Shown: positions 26,351 to 36,388, counted from the first letter of the stretch. The stretch is DNA of 64,000 bases from Salinimicrobium tongyeongense (GCF_026109735.1 NZ_CP069620.1:1736001-1800000); one strand, 5' to 3'. Notes: generated from the letters alone by a model not told the origin. Made by a program: numbers and translations.

Positions 26351-27346
26351 ATGAGTAAAACAACAGCAGCGATTACAGCTGTAGGCGCATATGTACCGGA
26401 ATTTGTTTTGTCAAACAAGATCCTTGAGACCATGGTGGACACCAACGATGAGTGGATCACCTCAAGAACCGGCATAAAAGAGCGCCGCATCCTTAAGGAT
26501 GCTGATAAGGGAACTTCCTACCTGGCCATAAAAGCCGCCCAAAACCTCATTGAGAAATCGGGAATCGATCCTGCCGAAATTGACCTCATCATCATGGCTA
26601 CTGCAACGCCCGACCTTCCGGTGGCAGCAACAGGAGTTTATGTGGCCACTCAGATAGGTGCCGTAAATGCCTTTGCTTACGACCTGCAGGCAGCCTGTTC
26701 CAGCTTCCTCTACGGGATGTCTACCGCAGCAGCATACATAGAAGGTGGCAGGTACAAGAAAGTACTGGTCATTGGTGCCGATAAAATGTCTTCAATTATT
26801 GATTATACAGACAGAACTACCTGTATCATCTTTGGGGATGGCGCAGGGGCTGTGTTGTTTGAAGCCAATGAAGAAGGCCTTGGGCTACAGGATGAGATCC
26901 TTAGAAGTGATGGTGCCGGAAGAGAGTTCCTCAAGATCTCTGCCGGAGGCTCCCTTATTCCTGCTACGGCACAAACCGTGGCCGATAAGCAGCACTACGT
27001 TTTCCAGGATGGAAAAACGGTTTTCAAATTTGCCGTCACCAATATGGCCGATGTGAGCGCCAAAATCATGGAACGCAACAATCTTACAAAAGAAGATGTA
27101 GACTGGCTGGTGCCGCACCAGGCAAACCGCCGTATCATAGATGCAACTTCCAGCCGAATGGGGCTCGAAGATTCAAAAGTACTTATGAACATTCACAGGT
27201 ATGGCAATACCACTTCGGCTACCTTGCCTTTACTATTGAGTGACTTCGAAAAACAGCTGAAAAAAGGGGATAATCTCGTTTTCGCTTCCTTCGGAGGTGG
27301 CTTTACATGGGGTTCCATTTACCTCAAGTGGGCTTATAATTCTTAA
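26351..27346 (+). CDS. fabH: Beta-ketoacyl-ACP synthase III
   Basis: The 331-residue condensing enzyme starts fatty-acid synthesis by joining acetyl-CoA (or a branched starter) and malonyl-ACP. The catalytic triad is visible: Cys in DLQAACSSFLYG, His in VPHQANRRI and Asn in HRYGNTTSAT. The GDGAGAVLFE and GGGFTWGSIYLKW ends fit the family. It heads the fabH-accB-accC cluster, with 21 bp to accB. Confidence 0.96.
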   Translation: MSKTTAAITAVGAYVPEFVLSNKILETMVDTNDEWITSRTGIKERRILKDADKGTSYLAIKAAQNLIEKSGIDPAEIDLIIMATATPDLPVAATGVYVATQIGAVNAFAYDLQAACSSFLYGMSTAAAYIEGGRYKKVLVIGADKMSSIIDYTDRTTCIIFGDGAGAVLFEANEEGLGLQDEILRSDGAGREFLKISAGGSLIPATAQTVADKQHYVFQDGKTVFKFAVTNMADVSAKIMERNNLTKEDVDWLVPHQANRRIIDATSSRMGLEDSKVLMNIHRYGNTTSATLPLLLSDFEKQLKKGDNLVFASFGGGFTWGSIYLKWAYNS

Positions 27347-27367
27347 AAACACCCAACACTAAATAAT

Positions 27368-27868
27368 ATGGATTTAAAAGAAATTCAGAATCTGATCAAG
27401 TTTGTGGCAAAATCTGGTGCCAGCGAAGTAAAGCTGGAAATGGACGATGTAAAGATCACCATTAAAACCGGATCTGACGAAAGGGAAACCACAATCCTTC
27501 AGCAGGTACCCATGCAGGCTGCACCACAAGTGCAACAGCCGGTACAGCAGCAACAGCCTTCTGCTCCACAACCTCAGGAGACCCCTGCAACCGGGGGCGA
27601 TGCAGGTGCCGCGCAGGAAGATAAAGGATATGTTACTATTAAGTCTCCCATAATAGGAACCTTCTATAGAAAACCATCTCCAGACAAAGGACCTTTTGTT
27701 GAGGTTGGAGATACTGTTAAAGTAGGCGATGTTCTTTGTGTGATCGAAGCTATGAAGCTTTTCAACGAGATTGAAAGTGAGGTTTCCGGAAAGATCGTAA
27801 AAGTACTGGTAGATGACTCATCACCGGTAGAATTTGATCAACCTCTGTTCCTGGTAGATCCGTCATAA
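27368..27868 (+). CDS. accB: Biotin carboxyl carrier protein of acetyl-CoA carboxylase
   Basis: The 166-residue protein has an N-terminal helical region, a Pro/Gln-rich linker (residues about 50-80, with PQVQQPVQQQQPSAPQPQE) and a C-terminal biotinyl domain. The biotinylated lysine lies in CVIEAMKLFNEIESE. It carries the biotin between carboxylase (AccC) and transferase. It lies between fabH and accC in one operon. Confidence 0.95.
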   Translation: MDLKEIQNLIKFVAKSGASEVKLEMDDVKITIKTGSDERETTILQQVPMQAAPQVQQPVQQQQPSAPQPQETPATGGDAGAAQEDKGYVTIKSPIIGTFYRKPSPDKGPFVEVGDTVKVGDVLCVIEAMKLFNEIESEVSGKIVKVLVDDSSPVEFDQPLFLVDPS

Positions 27869-27907
27869 TAGCTGTAAGGAGCTACCCTAAAGCCAAAACT
27901 ATACAGT

Positions 27908-29253
27908 ATGTTTAAAAAAATATTGATTGCCAACAGGGGGGAAATTGCCTTGCGCGTTATTCGCACCTGTAGGGAAATGGGCATAAAGACCGTTGCGGTA
28001 TACTCTACCGCCGATGCCGAGAGTCTGCATGTTCGTTTCGCCGATGAAGCAGTATGCATTGGCCCTCCTCCCAGTAATCTTTCCTATTTAAAGATTTCAA
28101 ACATCATCGCAGCAGCCGAGATTACCAATGCCGATGCTATTCACCCGGGCTACGGTTTTCTTTCTGAAAATGCCAAATTTTCGAAGATCTGTGCAGAACA
28201 CGACATCAAGTTTATTGGTGCCAGCCCCGATATGATAGACAAAATGGGAGACAAGGCCACGGCCAAAGCTACCATGAGAGCTGCCGGGGTTCCCTGTGTT
28301 CCGGGCTCTGAAGGCGTTCTCGAATCTTACGAAGAAGCCGAAAAGATCGCCGATGATATGGGCTATCCCGTTATGCTTAAAGCAACCGCCGGTGGTGGTG
28401 GTAAGGGAATGCGAGCCGTATGGAAAAAGGAAGACCTGCGCAAAGCCTGGGAATCTGCCCGGCAGGAAGCAGGAGCCGCCTTCGGCAATGACGGGATGTA
28501 CATGGAAAAGCTCATTGAAGAGCCACGCCATATCGAGATCCAGATCGTGGGAGACAGCTCGGGAAAAGCCTGTCACCTGTCAGAAAGGGATTGCTCTGTA
28601 CAGCGCCGCCATCAAAAACTTACCGAAGAAACCCCGTCGCCATTCATGACCGATAAACTTCGGAAGCAAATGGGGGAAGCTGCAGTTAAAGCAGCCGAGT
28701 ATATCAAGTATGAAGGGGCCGGGACCGTAGAATTCCTTGTAGACAAACACAGGAACTTCTACTTCATGGAAATGAATACCCGTATCCAGGTAGAGCACCC
28801 AATCACCGAGCAGGTGATAGATTACGATCTTATAAGGGAACAGATACTAGTGGCAGCCGGGGTGCCAATCTCGGGTAAGAACTATGAGCCACAGCTGCAT
28901 TCCATTGAGTGCCGAATCAATGCTGAAGACCCATACCACGATTTTAGGCCTTCTCCAGGAAAGATCACCAACCTGCATGCGCCCGGGGGCATGGGGTGAG
29001 AATAGATACCCACGTTTACAGTGGATATGTTATTCCGCCTAACTATGATTCCATGATTGCCAAGCTTATTACCACGGCTCAAACCCGTGAAGAAGCGATA
29101 AGCAAAATGAAACGTGCGCTAGACGAGTTTGTGATTGAAGGGGTAAAAACTACCATTCCTTTCCACAGGCAGTTAATGGATGAACCGGATTATGTTTCGG
29201 GGAATTACACTACCAAGTTCATGGAAAGCTTTAAGATGAAGCCCATAGAATAG
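27908..29253 (+). CDS. accC: Biotin carboxylase subunit of acetyl-CoA carboxylase, frameshifted
   Basis: The 5' frame gives 363 residues ending at a stop at 28997-28999 in the conserved HAPGGMG(V)RIDTHVY motif. The rest ([19 protein letters not shown] onward) continues in the -1 frame to 29253. Restoring one G in the run 28993-28996 gives about 448 residues, the normal AccC length. ATP-grasp motifs are intact: [33 protein letters not shown] and [12 protein letters not shown]. AccC is usually essential, so a sequencing or assembly error is more likely than a real pseudogene. It lies 39 bp after accB. Confidence 0.93.
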
Positions 29254-29282
29254 CCGCAAAAAATATTTGTATCTAAGATATT

Positions 29283-29320
29283 AGGCCTCACAGGTTTTCA
29301 AAACCTGTGAGGCCTTTTTT
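29283..29320 (+). terminator. Long palindromic terminator after accC
   Basis: A 16-nt arm (starting AGGCCTCACAGG) pairs almost perfectly with its complement ending in CCTGTGAGGCCT, followed by six Ts. Related, more degenerate hairpins occur at 36188-36217 and 53495-53528. Confidence 0.85.
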
Positions 29321-29405
29321 ATTTATGGGCTTGAATCCCGATCCTTGGAGGGCAGCAGTCTTTTTTTATACCTTTAGATGCTTCGGAAGTTTATTTGCTG
29401 AAGTT

Positions 29406-29424
29406 TCAAAAATGACATTTTCAT
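29406..29424. repeat. 19-bp palindrome copy touching the start codon of the FAD oxidoreductase gene
   Basis: TCAAAAATGACATTTTCAT has a perfect left half. Its right end runs into the ATG at 29423, so it overlaps the translation start region. Confidence 0.55.
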
Positions 29425-30544
29425 GAGCTTTTCTTTTTGGGAACACGATTCCTGGTTTTCTAATATTGATTTTACCATTGTTGGCAGCGGGATTACCGGC
29501 CTTACCTGCGCCCTGCAGTTAAAGACCCGCTACCCTGAAGCTAAGGTGGTAATTCTCGAACGGGGGCTCCTGCCCAATGGTGCCAGCACCAAAAATGCCG
29601 GGTTTGCCGCTTTTGGCAGCCTTAGCGAACTTCTTGACGATTTGCAGCAGCATTCCGAAGAAGAAATGCTCGAACTGGTAAGGCAAAGGCTAGAAGGCCT
29701 GGAATTACTCAAAAGAACCCTGAGCCCCGGCAGCATAGATTTGCAGGTTCACGGCGGGTATGAACTCTTTACAGCGGCAGAAGGGAATCTTTTTGACTCG
29801 TGCCTCTCAAAAATGGCAAAAATTAACAGCCTTTTATATCCCGTTTTTGGAGAGGATGTTTTCAGCGTTACCAGCAATACCTTCGGCTTTGCAAAAGTGG
29901 AAGACAGCCTTATCTACAATAAATTCGAAGGCCAGCTGGATACCGGGAAACTGATGAGCGCCTTGCTTCAGAAGGTGCAGGCGGCGGGTGTTAAGATCCT
30001 CAATTCGGTTACCGTAAATGCTTTTGCTGAAGTAGGCGATTCCGTAGAAATAGAAACCGAACATTTTAGCTTCTACACCGGTAAACTGCTTATTGCCACC
30101 AACGGTTTTGCCTCGCAACTGGGTATTCCCGAAGTAAAACCCGCCCGGGCACAGGTGTTGATCACAGAACCTATCCCAAACCTGCATCTAAAAGGAACTT
30201 TTCACCTTGAAAAGGGCTTTTACTACTTCCGGAATATTAACAACAGGATACTTTTGGGTGGCGGCAGGAACCTAAACCTGAAAGGGGAAGAAACCACCGA
30301 AATGGCATTGACGGCACTCGTACAGCAGCGGCTGGAAAGCCTGCTCAAAAATGTCATTTTACCCGACACTCCTTTTAAGATCGAAAGGAGGTGGAGCGGC
30401 ATCATGGGAATGGGCGGGCAGAAGAAACCGGTGATCAAAAAGGTTTCCGATAATGTTTACTGCGGAGTGCGCTTAGGCGGAATGGGAATAGCAATTGGCA
30501 GCCTGGTAGGAAAAGAGCTGGCCGGTCTAATTGAATCACGATGA
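29423..30544 (+). CDS. FAD-dependent amine/amino-acid oxidoreductase (DAO family)
   Basis: The 373-residue flavoprotein has the Rossmann motif FTIVGSGITGLTCALQL at the N-terminus and the ILERG end of the second strand. The DAO-type KNAGFAAFGSLSELL and a C-terminal GVRLGGMGIAIGSLVGKELA follow. Substrate is unknown; glycine oxidase or sarcosine oxidase-like relatives act on secondary or primary amines. It overlaps mtgA by 4 nt (ATGA), so it heads a three-gene operon. A palindrome copy at 30345-30363 is in-frame (LLKNVILPD). Confidence 0.85.
   Translation: MSFSFWEHDSWFSNIDFTIVGSGITGLTCALQLKTRYPEAKVVILERGLLPNGASTKNAGFAAFGSLSELLDDLQQHSEEEMLELVRQRLEGLELLKRTLSPGSIDLQVHGGYELFTAAEGNLFDSCLSKMAKINSLLYPVFGEDVFSVTSNTFGFAKVEDSLIYNKFEGQLDTGKLMSALLQKVQAAGVKILNSVTVNAFAEVGDSVEIETEHFSFYTGKLLIATNGFASQLGIPEVKPARAQVLITEPIPNLHLKGTFHLEKGFYYFRNINNRILLGGGRNLNLKGEETTEMALTALVQQRLESLLKNVILPDTPFKIERRWSGIMGMGGQKKPVIKKVSDNVYCGVRLGGMGIAIGSLVGKELAGLIESR
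30345..30363. repeat. Degenerate palindrome copy inside a coding region
   Basis: TCAAAAATGTCATTTTACC, perfect left half and three mismatches at the right end, encodes KNVIL in the oxidoreductase gene. Confidence 0.4.
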
Positions 30545-31212
30545 AAAGAGTCTTCAGGTTTATTGGAAAGCTTATTTTAGGGCTCATCCTCTTCAGCATA
30601 TTCATGGTGCTGGTTTACAAGTGGGTGCCGGTTCCATTTACTCCACTAATGGCCATCAGGTATTTTGAACATCCCGATGAAAAGATCTCTCACGATTGGG
30701 TGCCTTCCGAAGAAATTTCAGATAACCTGAAGCTGGCGGTAATTGCGAGTGAAGATCAGAATTTTCCGAAGCATAACGGGTTCGACTATGAGGCAATTCA
30801 AAAGGCGATGGAGGAGAACAAGAAGGGCAAAAGAGTAAGAGGGGCCAGTACCATTTCGCAGCAAACCGCCAAAAATGTCTTTTTGTGGCAACAGCGCAGC
30901 TGGTTCAGGAAAGGCCTGGAAGTTTATTTTACCTTCTGGATCGAACTGCTGTGGAGTAAAGAGCGTATTCTTGAGGTGTACCTTAACAGCATAGAAATGG
31001 GAAAAGGCGTGTACGGGGCCGAAGCCGCAGCCCAATCCTGGTTTGGGAAAAGCGCAGAAAACCTTACGGCCTATGAAGCTGCTGCCATTGCGGCCGTACT
31101 CCCAAATCCGCGGGAATACAGGGCCAACCCTGCCAGTAATTACATCAGGGGAAGGCAAAGCTGGATTGTGAGGCAAATGAGGAACCTTGGCACCATAAAT
31201 CTTTCGGAATGA
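30541..31212 (+). CDS. mtgA: Monofunctional biosynthetic peptidoglycan transglycosylase
   Basis: The 223-residue GT51 enzyme polymerises lipid II into glycan strands. An N-terminal membrane anchor (about residues 8-28) is followed by the GT51 motifs: catalytic Glu in IASEDQNFPKHNGFD, RGASTISQQTAKNVFLW, KERILEVYLNSIEMGKGVYGAEAAAQSWFGK and AAIAAVLPNPREYRANP. No transpeptidase domain is present. It overlaps the oxidoreductase and the following GreA-like gene by 4 nt on both sides. Confidence 0.95.
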   Translation: MKRVFRFIGKLILGLILFSIFMVLVYKWVPVPFTPLMAIRYFEHPDEKISHDWVPSEEISDNLKLAVIASEDQNFPKHNGFDYEAIQKAMEENKKGKRVRGASTISQQTAKNVFLWQQRSWFRKGLEVYFTFWIELLWSKERILEVYLNSIEMGKGVYGAEAAAQSWFGKSAENLTAYEAAAIAAVLPNPREYRANPASNYIRGRQSWIVRQMRNLGTINLSE

Positions 31213-31664
31213 ATCTGCAGCTAAAAAGGCAACTTGTGGAGGCCTGTGAGGCTTATGTTGATGCAAAGCTCGGCAACGTGCAGCAGGTGATTCGCGAACT
31301 TGAGGCTGCCCTAAAACTGGAGACCAAATGCTCTATGGGCGACAAGTATGAAACTGAAAGAGCCATGCTGCACCTGGAATTTGAGAAAGTGGCAGGCCAG
31401 GCCGAAGGTTTTAAAAAACTCAAAAGAACCCTGAAAGATGTCCCCCTTCAAAATACCGGGCCTGTGGCTGGCTTTGGAAGTGTAGTGAAAACTACAGTGG
31501 CTAATTATTTTATTGCCATTCCTGCCGGCGAAATTAGTGCGGGCAATGAGAAATTTTATGCGGTGGGGGTAGGCGCACCTATAGCCCAAATTTTTACAGG
31601 AAAAGCGGCAGGAAGCAGGGTGAAATTCAACGGCAGGGAAATACAGATAGAAGAAGTTTTCTAA
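31209..31664 (+). CDS. GreA/GreB-like C-terminal domain protein
   Basis: The 151-residue protein has a helical N-terminal half (coiled-coil-like, KLGNVQQVIRELEAALKLETK) with SMGDKYETERAMLHLE. The C-terminal half, AVGVGAPIAQIFTGKAAGSRVKFNGREIQIEEV, resembles the GreA/GreB C-terminal domain that docks on RNA polymerase. It may be a transcription factor of the Gre/Rnk group, though Bacteroidetes homologues are often named otherwise. It is last in the operon with mtgA. Confidence 0.65.
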   Translation: MNLQLKRQLVEACEAYVDAKLGNVQQVIRELEAALKLETKCSMGDKYETERAMLHLEFEKVAGQAEGFKKLKRTLKDVPLQNTGPVAGFGSVVKTTVANYFIAIPAGEISAGNEKFYAVGVGAPIAQIFTGKAAGSRVKFNGREIQIEEVF

Positions 31665-31717
31665 AGGGAAATCTCTGTATTTTGGAATGGCATAATTTCT
31701 ACGGAAGAAATTCCCGC

Positions 31718-32685
31718 TTAGCCTGACCTTTTTTCAAGTAAACCCTGTTCGATATGTAAGCGAACAGATTTGCCTTTTTCCAGGCCTTCAGGATGTTCCA
31801 CGAAAATGGATTTCCCTTGCATTTCAACTTCAGTAAGAAAAAAACTTCCTTTAAAAAACACATTTTTGACTACCGCCCGGTACTTACCATTACTGGATAA
31901 ACGTATATCGTGTGGATAAAGAATTATTTTCTTTCGCGGGGGCTGGCCTTCGAAAAATAGGGAGGCCGGGAGCTCATTTACCTCCCCAAAAAGGGATGCG
32001 ACATAAGCGTTTGGCGGATGGTTGTAAAGTTCTATGGGAGATCCCATGGCTGTGATCCTTCCGGCTTTCATCACGATGGTCTTATCGGCAAAAGAAAGGG
32101 CATCTGTGCTGTCGTGGGTGGCTACCAGTACGGTAGTGCCCGATGCTTTAAGGTGGCTGAAGAGATTTCGGCGCAGCTTGTTCTTCCTGAAATGATCAAT
32201 ATGGCTAAAGGGTTCATCGAGGAGTAATACTTCGGGGGATTGGCCAAAGTTCTTGCCAGTGCTACCCGCTGTTGTTGACCTCCACTCAGGAATTTTGCCT
32301 TTGTTTTTGCCAGTTCCTTTATTTCTACCAGGGCGAGAAGTTCATTTACGCGTTGTTGTTTTTTGCGGGGATAGGCGTTGGAGAGGTATTTTCCAACATT
32401 TTCGGCTACAGTAAGGGGCGGCATCAGGTCGAAATCCTGCGTGAGGTATTTCATGAAATCTTCACCGGGAACGAGGTTGAAGTTTGGCCCCAGCAGCTGC
32501 TTTTCTTTCCAGAAGATCTTTCCGTTTACATCATGAAGCCCGTAGAGAGACTGGAGCAGGGTACTCTTGCCGCAACCGCTGGCTCCAATGATTGATATAT
32601 TTTCCCCTTTTTGGATGTTAAAGCTGAGGTTCTTTAACACCGGTTTGTCTCCATAAGCAAAAGAAAGGTTTTTGACCTTTAGCAT
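31718..32685 (-). CDS. ABC transporter ATP-binding protein, frameshifted
   Basis: Two frames together give about 322 residues of an importer-type ATPase (PotA/FbpC-like). The 5' frame has Walker A (GASGCGKSTLL) and the signature LSGGQQQRVALARTLA. The 3' frame has Walker B (VLLLDEP), the H-loop (VATHD) and a C-terminal TOBE-like domain (ILYPHDIRLSSNGKY). The frame changes at the G run 32234-32238 (five; six restores one frame with NPPEVLLLDEP). With a similar deficit in accC, homopolymer undercalling is likelier than decay. No permease is adjacent, so the substrate is unknown. Confidence 0.85.
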
Positions 32686-32726
32686 CTTCTTTAGGTTAAG
32701 GCTGTAAAATTAAGGCTTTAATAATA

Positions 32727-32860
32727 AAAAGAGGCTGTCTCAAAGCCTTATTTCCGCTAAGCTGAACCTTGATAAGAACCTAGTGCCGGTTGTGATGAGC
32801 AGGCAGGTTCCTGGCAATAATTCAGAATAACTTTAAAGTGCTTTAAAACAGCCTCTTCTA
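32727..32860. repeat. Intergenic inverted-repeat element, type A copy 1
   Basis: AAAAAGAGGCTGTCTCAAAGC (first 20 bases from 32727) is imperfectly complementary to the stretch ending at 32860 (AAAACAGCCTCTTCTA). The arms span about 130 bp. Nothing coding is visible between them. A related element is at 42718-42840. Confidence 0.45.
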
Positions 32861-32869
32861 AAAAGGTCT

Positions 32870-32888
32870 GTAAAAATGCTATTTTACA
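32870..32888. repeat. Palindrome variant at the 3' end of the prolyl oligopeptidase gene
   Basis: GTAAAAATGCTATTTTACA is a variant of the 19-bp palindrome with two changes per half that keep the symmetry. It overlaps the stop codon of the minus-strand gene. Confidence 0.45.
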
Positions 32889-35053
32889 GGCTTAGGGAGT
32901 TTGTTGAATCCCATGTTGTAAAGGGTAAAGCCAAATATGTCGGCATACTGTTCAATGGTCTTGCTCACCGGCGTACCCGCACCGTGGCCTGCATTGGTTT
33001 CAATCCTTATTAAAACAGGATCGTCGCCTGCCTGTTTTTCCTGAAGCTCAGCCGCAAATTTGAAAGAGTGTGCCGGTACCACGCGGTCGTCATGGTCTCC
33101 GGTAGTCACTAAAGTAGCCGGGTATTCTTCTCCGCTCTTCACGTTGTGAACAGGAGAATATCCTTTCAGGTAATTGAACATGGCTTCACTGTCTTCGGCA
33201 GTACCATAGTCATACGCCCAGCCCGCACCAGCTGTAAAAGTGTGGTATCGCAGCATATCAAGCACACCCACTGCCGGCAGGGCAACTTTCATAAGGTCTG
33301 GCCGCTGGGTCATGGTAGCCCCTACTAAAAGTCCGCCGTTAGAGCCGCCGCGAATGGCCAGGTAATCCCTGGAAGTGTAGTTGTTTTCGATGAGGTATTT
33401 TGCAGCGGCAATAAAATCGTCAAAAACGTTTTGCTTCTGCATTTTAGTACCGGCATCGTGCCAGTCTTTCCCGTATTCCCCGCCTCCGCGCAGGTTGGGC
33501 ACGGCATAGATTCCGCCCTGTTCCATCCACACGGCATTGGCAATACTAAAGGAAGGGGTGAGGCTTACATTGAACCCGCCGTAACCGTAAAGTATGGTTG
33601 GGTTCTTCCCGTTCATTTCGATCCCTTTTTTGTAGGTGATGATCATAGGCACTTTAGTGCCGTCTTTAGAGGTGTAGAAAACCTGCTCGCTGGTGTAGTT
33701 ATCGGGGTTGAAGGCCACCTCGGGGCGGTTGTACAATTGTGATGTGCCGGTTTCTACATTGTACTTGTAGATGCTTCCGGGGGTTACGTAGTTAGTAAAG
33801 CTGTAGTAAAGGTCTTTTTCGTCTTTTTCCCCGCCAAAACCGCCGGCAGTTCCAATTCCGGGAAAATCAACTTCCCTTACCAGTTTTCCTTCATAATCGT
33901 ACTGTTTTACGTTAGAAACCGCATCCTGCATATATTCGGCAAAAATATATCCACCTCCGGTTGACGGGCTTAGTACATTTTCGGTTTCAGGAATAAGGTC
34001 TTTCCAGTTTTCAGGCTGTGGATTTTCGGCATCTACGGTAACTATCTTCCTGTTTGGCGCATCAAGATTGGTCACTATGAACAGCTTGCTGCCGCGGTTG
34101 TCTATTACGTAACTTTCGTTGTCTTCGTGCCCAACAATCGTATCAATAGTAGGATGGTCTTCTTTGAGGTCTATCATGAACAGTTTGCCTCCCGAAGTTG
34201 AGGTTCTGGCCGAGATGAACAGGTAGCGGTTATCTTCTGAAACATTCCCGCCCACGTAACGGTGCTTTTGCTCGGGCGTGGCACCAAAGATCACTTTATC
34301 TTCACTTTGGGGCGTGCCCAGTTTGTGGTAGTAAAGCTTATGCTGGTCTGTTTTTGCTGAAAGTTCGCTTCCTTCAGGCTTGTCGTAGCTTGAGTAATAG
34401 AAGCCTTCATTGCCTTTCCATGACAGGCCGCTGAATTTTACATCAATAAGCGTGTCTTCTTTGATCTCACGGGTTTCGGCGTCCATAACGATGATCTTTC
34501 TCCAGTCGCTTCCACCTTCAGAAATACTGTAGGCAAGGGTCTTTCCGTCTTCAGAAAAACTCATTCCGGAGAGAGAAGTAGTTCCGTCTTCACTAAATTT
34601 ATTCGGATCTAAAAATACTTCGGGCGTGGCATCTTCCGATTTTTTGCGGTAGATCACACTTTGATTCTGGAGTCCGTCGTTTTTGCTGAAGTAAATCCAG
34701 CCGCCTTCTTCACTTGGGGCACTTATTTTCTCGTAATTCCAGAGTTCGGTGAGCCTTTGTTTTAGTTCATCCCTGAAGGGGATCTGGTTGAGATAGTCAA
34801 AAGTGACTTCATTTTGGGCTTTTACCCAGGCTTCGGTCTCGGCGCTGCGGTCATCTTCGAGCCAGCGGTAAGGGTCTTTCACCTCGTTGCCAAAATAAGT
34901 GTCTACGGTATTACCTTTTCGGGTGGTGGGATATTCCAAAGCAGTAGATGGGGTTTGAGTGGTTGCCCCCGGGGCAGGTTCAGGTTGTTGTTGTGAACTT
35001 CCGCAGGAGATCAAAGCTCCGGCAGCCAGGGCAGTAATTAATATTCTGTTCAT
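32879..35053 (-). CDS. Prolyl oligopeptidase (S9A) lipoprotein
   Basis: The 724-residue serine peptidase cleaves short peptides after proline. A lipoprotein signal peptide ends at Cys 16 (AALISC). A seven-bladed propeller fills about residues 100-440. The hydrolase domain has the nucleophile in [14 protein letters not shown], the acid in [13 protein letters not shown] and the His in NAGHGAG. The oxyanion-side motif [14 protein letters not shown] matches the family. It probably acts in the periplasm. Confidence 0.94.
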   Translation of the reverse strand: MNRILITALAAGALISCGSSQQQPEPAPGATTQTPSTALEYPTTRKGNTVDTYFGNEVKDPYRWLEDDRSAETEAWVKAQNEVTFDYLNQIPFRDELKQRLTELWNYEKISAPSEEGGWIYFSKNDGLQNQSVIYRKKSEDATPEVFLDPNKFSEDGTTSLSGMSFSEDGKTLAYSISEGGSDWRKIIVMDAETREIKEDTLIDVKFSGLSWKGNEGFYYSSYDKPEGSELSAKTDQHKLYYHKLGTPQSEDKVIFGATPEQKHRYVGGNVSEDNRYLFISARTSTSGGKLFMIDLKEDHPTIDTIVGHEDNESYVIDNRGSKLFIVTNLDAPNRKIVTVDAENPQPENWKDLIPETENVLSPSTGGGYIFAEYMQDAVSNVKQYDYEGKLVREVDFPGIGTAGGFGGEKDEKDLYYSFTNYVTPGSIYKYNVETGTSQLYNRPEVAFNPDNYTSEQVFYTSKDGTKVPMIITYKKGIEMNGKNPTILYGYGGFNVSLTPSFSIANAVWMEQGGIYAVPNLRGGGEYGKDWHDAGTKMQKQNVFDDFIAAAKYLIENNYTSRDYLAIRGGSNGGLLVGATMTQRPDLMKVALPAVGVLDMLRYHTFTAGAGWAYDYGTAEDSEAMFNYLKGYSPVHNVKSGEEYPATLVTTGDHDDRVVPAHSFKFAAELQEKQAGDDPVLIRIETNAGHGAGTPVSKTIEQYADIFGFTLYNMGFNKLPKPVK

Positions 35054-35151
35054 TTATCAGTAGTTTAAGAGGTCCTAAAATAGGTAATTTTCTCATTAAA
35101 AGATGTAAGAAAGGCTGCACAAGAAGTATGCAGCCTTTAAATTATGACTCT

Positions 35152-35170
35152 TCAAAAATGCCATTTTTGG
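35152..35170. repeat. 19-bp palindrome copy, 3' of asd
   Basis: TCAAAAATGCCATTTTTGG has one mismatch to the consensus and lies 12 bp beyond the asd stop. Confidence 0.7.
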
Positions 35171-35181
35171 CACCTCTTATT

Positions 35182-36171
35182 TTAAACGAGTTTATTATCT
35201 ATCAGATATTCGGCGATTTGCACTGCATTGGTGGCAGCACCTTTTCGCAGGTTATCGGCCACGATCCACATGTTGAGCGAGTTGGGCTGGGAGAGGTCGC
35301 GCCTTATGCGGCCCACAAAAACATCGTCTTTACCTTCGGCATAAATTGGCATGGGGTAAGTGTTCACGTCGGTATTATCCTGCACGCTAACACCCGGAAA
35401 TTCCTTAAGCAGGCATCGAACCTCGTTCACGTCAAAATCTTTGCTGAAAGTGATGTTTACCGACTCGCTGTGGCCGCCCACTACCGGGATCCTAATCGCG
35501 GTGGCAGTTACTTCTACCGCATTATCTTTTAAGATCTTTTTGGTCTCGTTGGTGAGTTTCATCTCTTCCTTGGTGTAGCCGTTTTCTTCAAAAACATCAC
35601 ACTGCGGAATGGCATTTCGGTGAATGGGGTATGGATATGCCATTTCGCCCTGCTCGCCCTTGTATTCATTTTCTAACTGCTGCACCGCTTTTACGCCGGT
35701 GCCGGTTATAGACTGGTACGTAGAAACCACCACACGGGTAATGCCGTACTCCTTGTGAAGAGGGGCAAGCGCCATCACCATTTGAATGGTTGAACAGTTG
35801 GGGTTGGCGATAATTTTATCTTCGGAAGTCAATTCTGAAGCATTGATCTCGGGCACGATAAGTTTCTTCTCCGGATGCATTCTCCATGCCGAAGAATTGT
35901 CTATCACGGTAGTGCCTGCTTCAGCGAATTTTGGCGCCCATTCGAGGGAAGTTTCACCGCCGGCCGAAAAAAGGGCAATATCTGGCCTTTGTGCCACAGC
36001 CTCTTCCAGGCCAATCACTTCGTACTCTTTGTTATTGAAGCTTATCTTGTTGCCTACAGATCTTTCTGAAGCTACCGGAAGTAGTTCGGTAACCGGAAAG
36101 TTCCTCTCTGCCAATACTTTTAACATTACCTGGCCCACCATCCCGGTAGCGCCTACAACTGCTATTTTCAT
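35182..36171 (-). CDS. asd: Aspartate-semialdehyde dehydrogenase
   Basis: The 329-residue enzyme reduces aspartyl-phosphate to aspartate semialdehyde with NADPH for lysine, threonine and methionine synthesis. NADP motif GATGMVGQVML is at the N-terminus. The catalytic Cys lies in NPNCSTIQMVMAL and the catalytic His in PVVGGHSESVN. Length fits the short bacterial form. A degenerate hairpin lies 17 bp upstream (36188-36217) and could be in the leader. A TACATTTG -7 box (complement of 36249-36256) is about 80 bp upstream. Confidence 0.95.
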   Translation of the reverse strand: MKIAVVGATGMVGQVMLKVLAERNFPVTELLPVASERSVGNKISFNNKEYEVIGLEEAVAQRPDIALFSAGGETSLEWAPKFAEAGTTVIDNSSAWRMHPEKKLIVPEINASELTSEDKIIANPNCSTIQMVMALAPLHKEYGITRVVVSTYQSITGTGVKAVQQLENEYKGEQGEMAYPYPIHRNAIPQCDVFEENGYTKEEMKLTNETKKILKDNAVEVTATAIRIPVVGGHSESVNITFSKDFDVNEVRCLLKEFPGVSVQDNTDVNTYPMPIYAEGKDDVFVGRIRRDLSQPNSLNMWIVADNLRKGAATNAVQIAEYLIDNKLV

Positions 36172-36187
36172 GTTATATTGATTTAAA

Positions 36188-36217
36188 GACCTCCCAGGCT
36201 TCAGAAAGCTGTTAGGC
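36188..36217. repeat. Degenerate terminator-like hairpin before asd
   Basis: GACCTCCCAGGCTTC is partly complementary to GAAAGCTGTTAGGCTTC. It is related to the strong hairpin at 29283-29320 and the one at 53495-53528. Confidence 0.4.
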
Positions 36218-36356
36218 TTCCATTCCCTGATCGTCTTGATATTTTATACAAATGTATTGTACTACATATAATAAAAAGAGTTGGCGCAAAGAAATTCTGC
36301 TGCAAATGACTTTTTATAACCACTTTGTACAGTTTGTTAAATATGAAGGGTTTTAG

Positions 36357-36388
36357 TAAAAAAAGACCCCCGGTTGTTCCGGGGGTTT
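36357..36388 (-). terminator. Terminator (mscL side)
   Basis: ACCCCCGG and CCGGGGGT form a stem around TTGTT; on the minus strand a T run follows, so it most likely ends mscL transcripts, 115 bp beyond the stop. A second, weaker hairpin (AGCACAAAG/CTTTTGTGCT, 36441-36465) lies between. The remaining 36172-36500 interval shows no gene. Confidence 0.7.

Noticed and set aside
28996-28999. Programmed -1 frameshift in accC
   Set aside because: No slippery heptamer or downstream pseudoknot is evident, and a second homopolymer deficit elsewhere favours sequence error.
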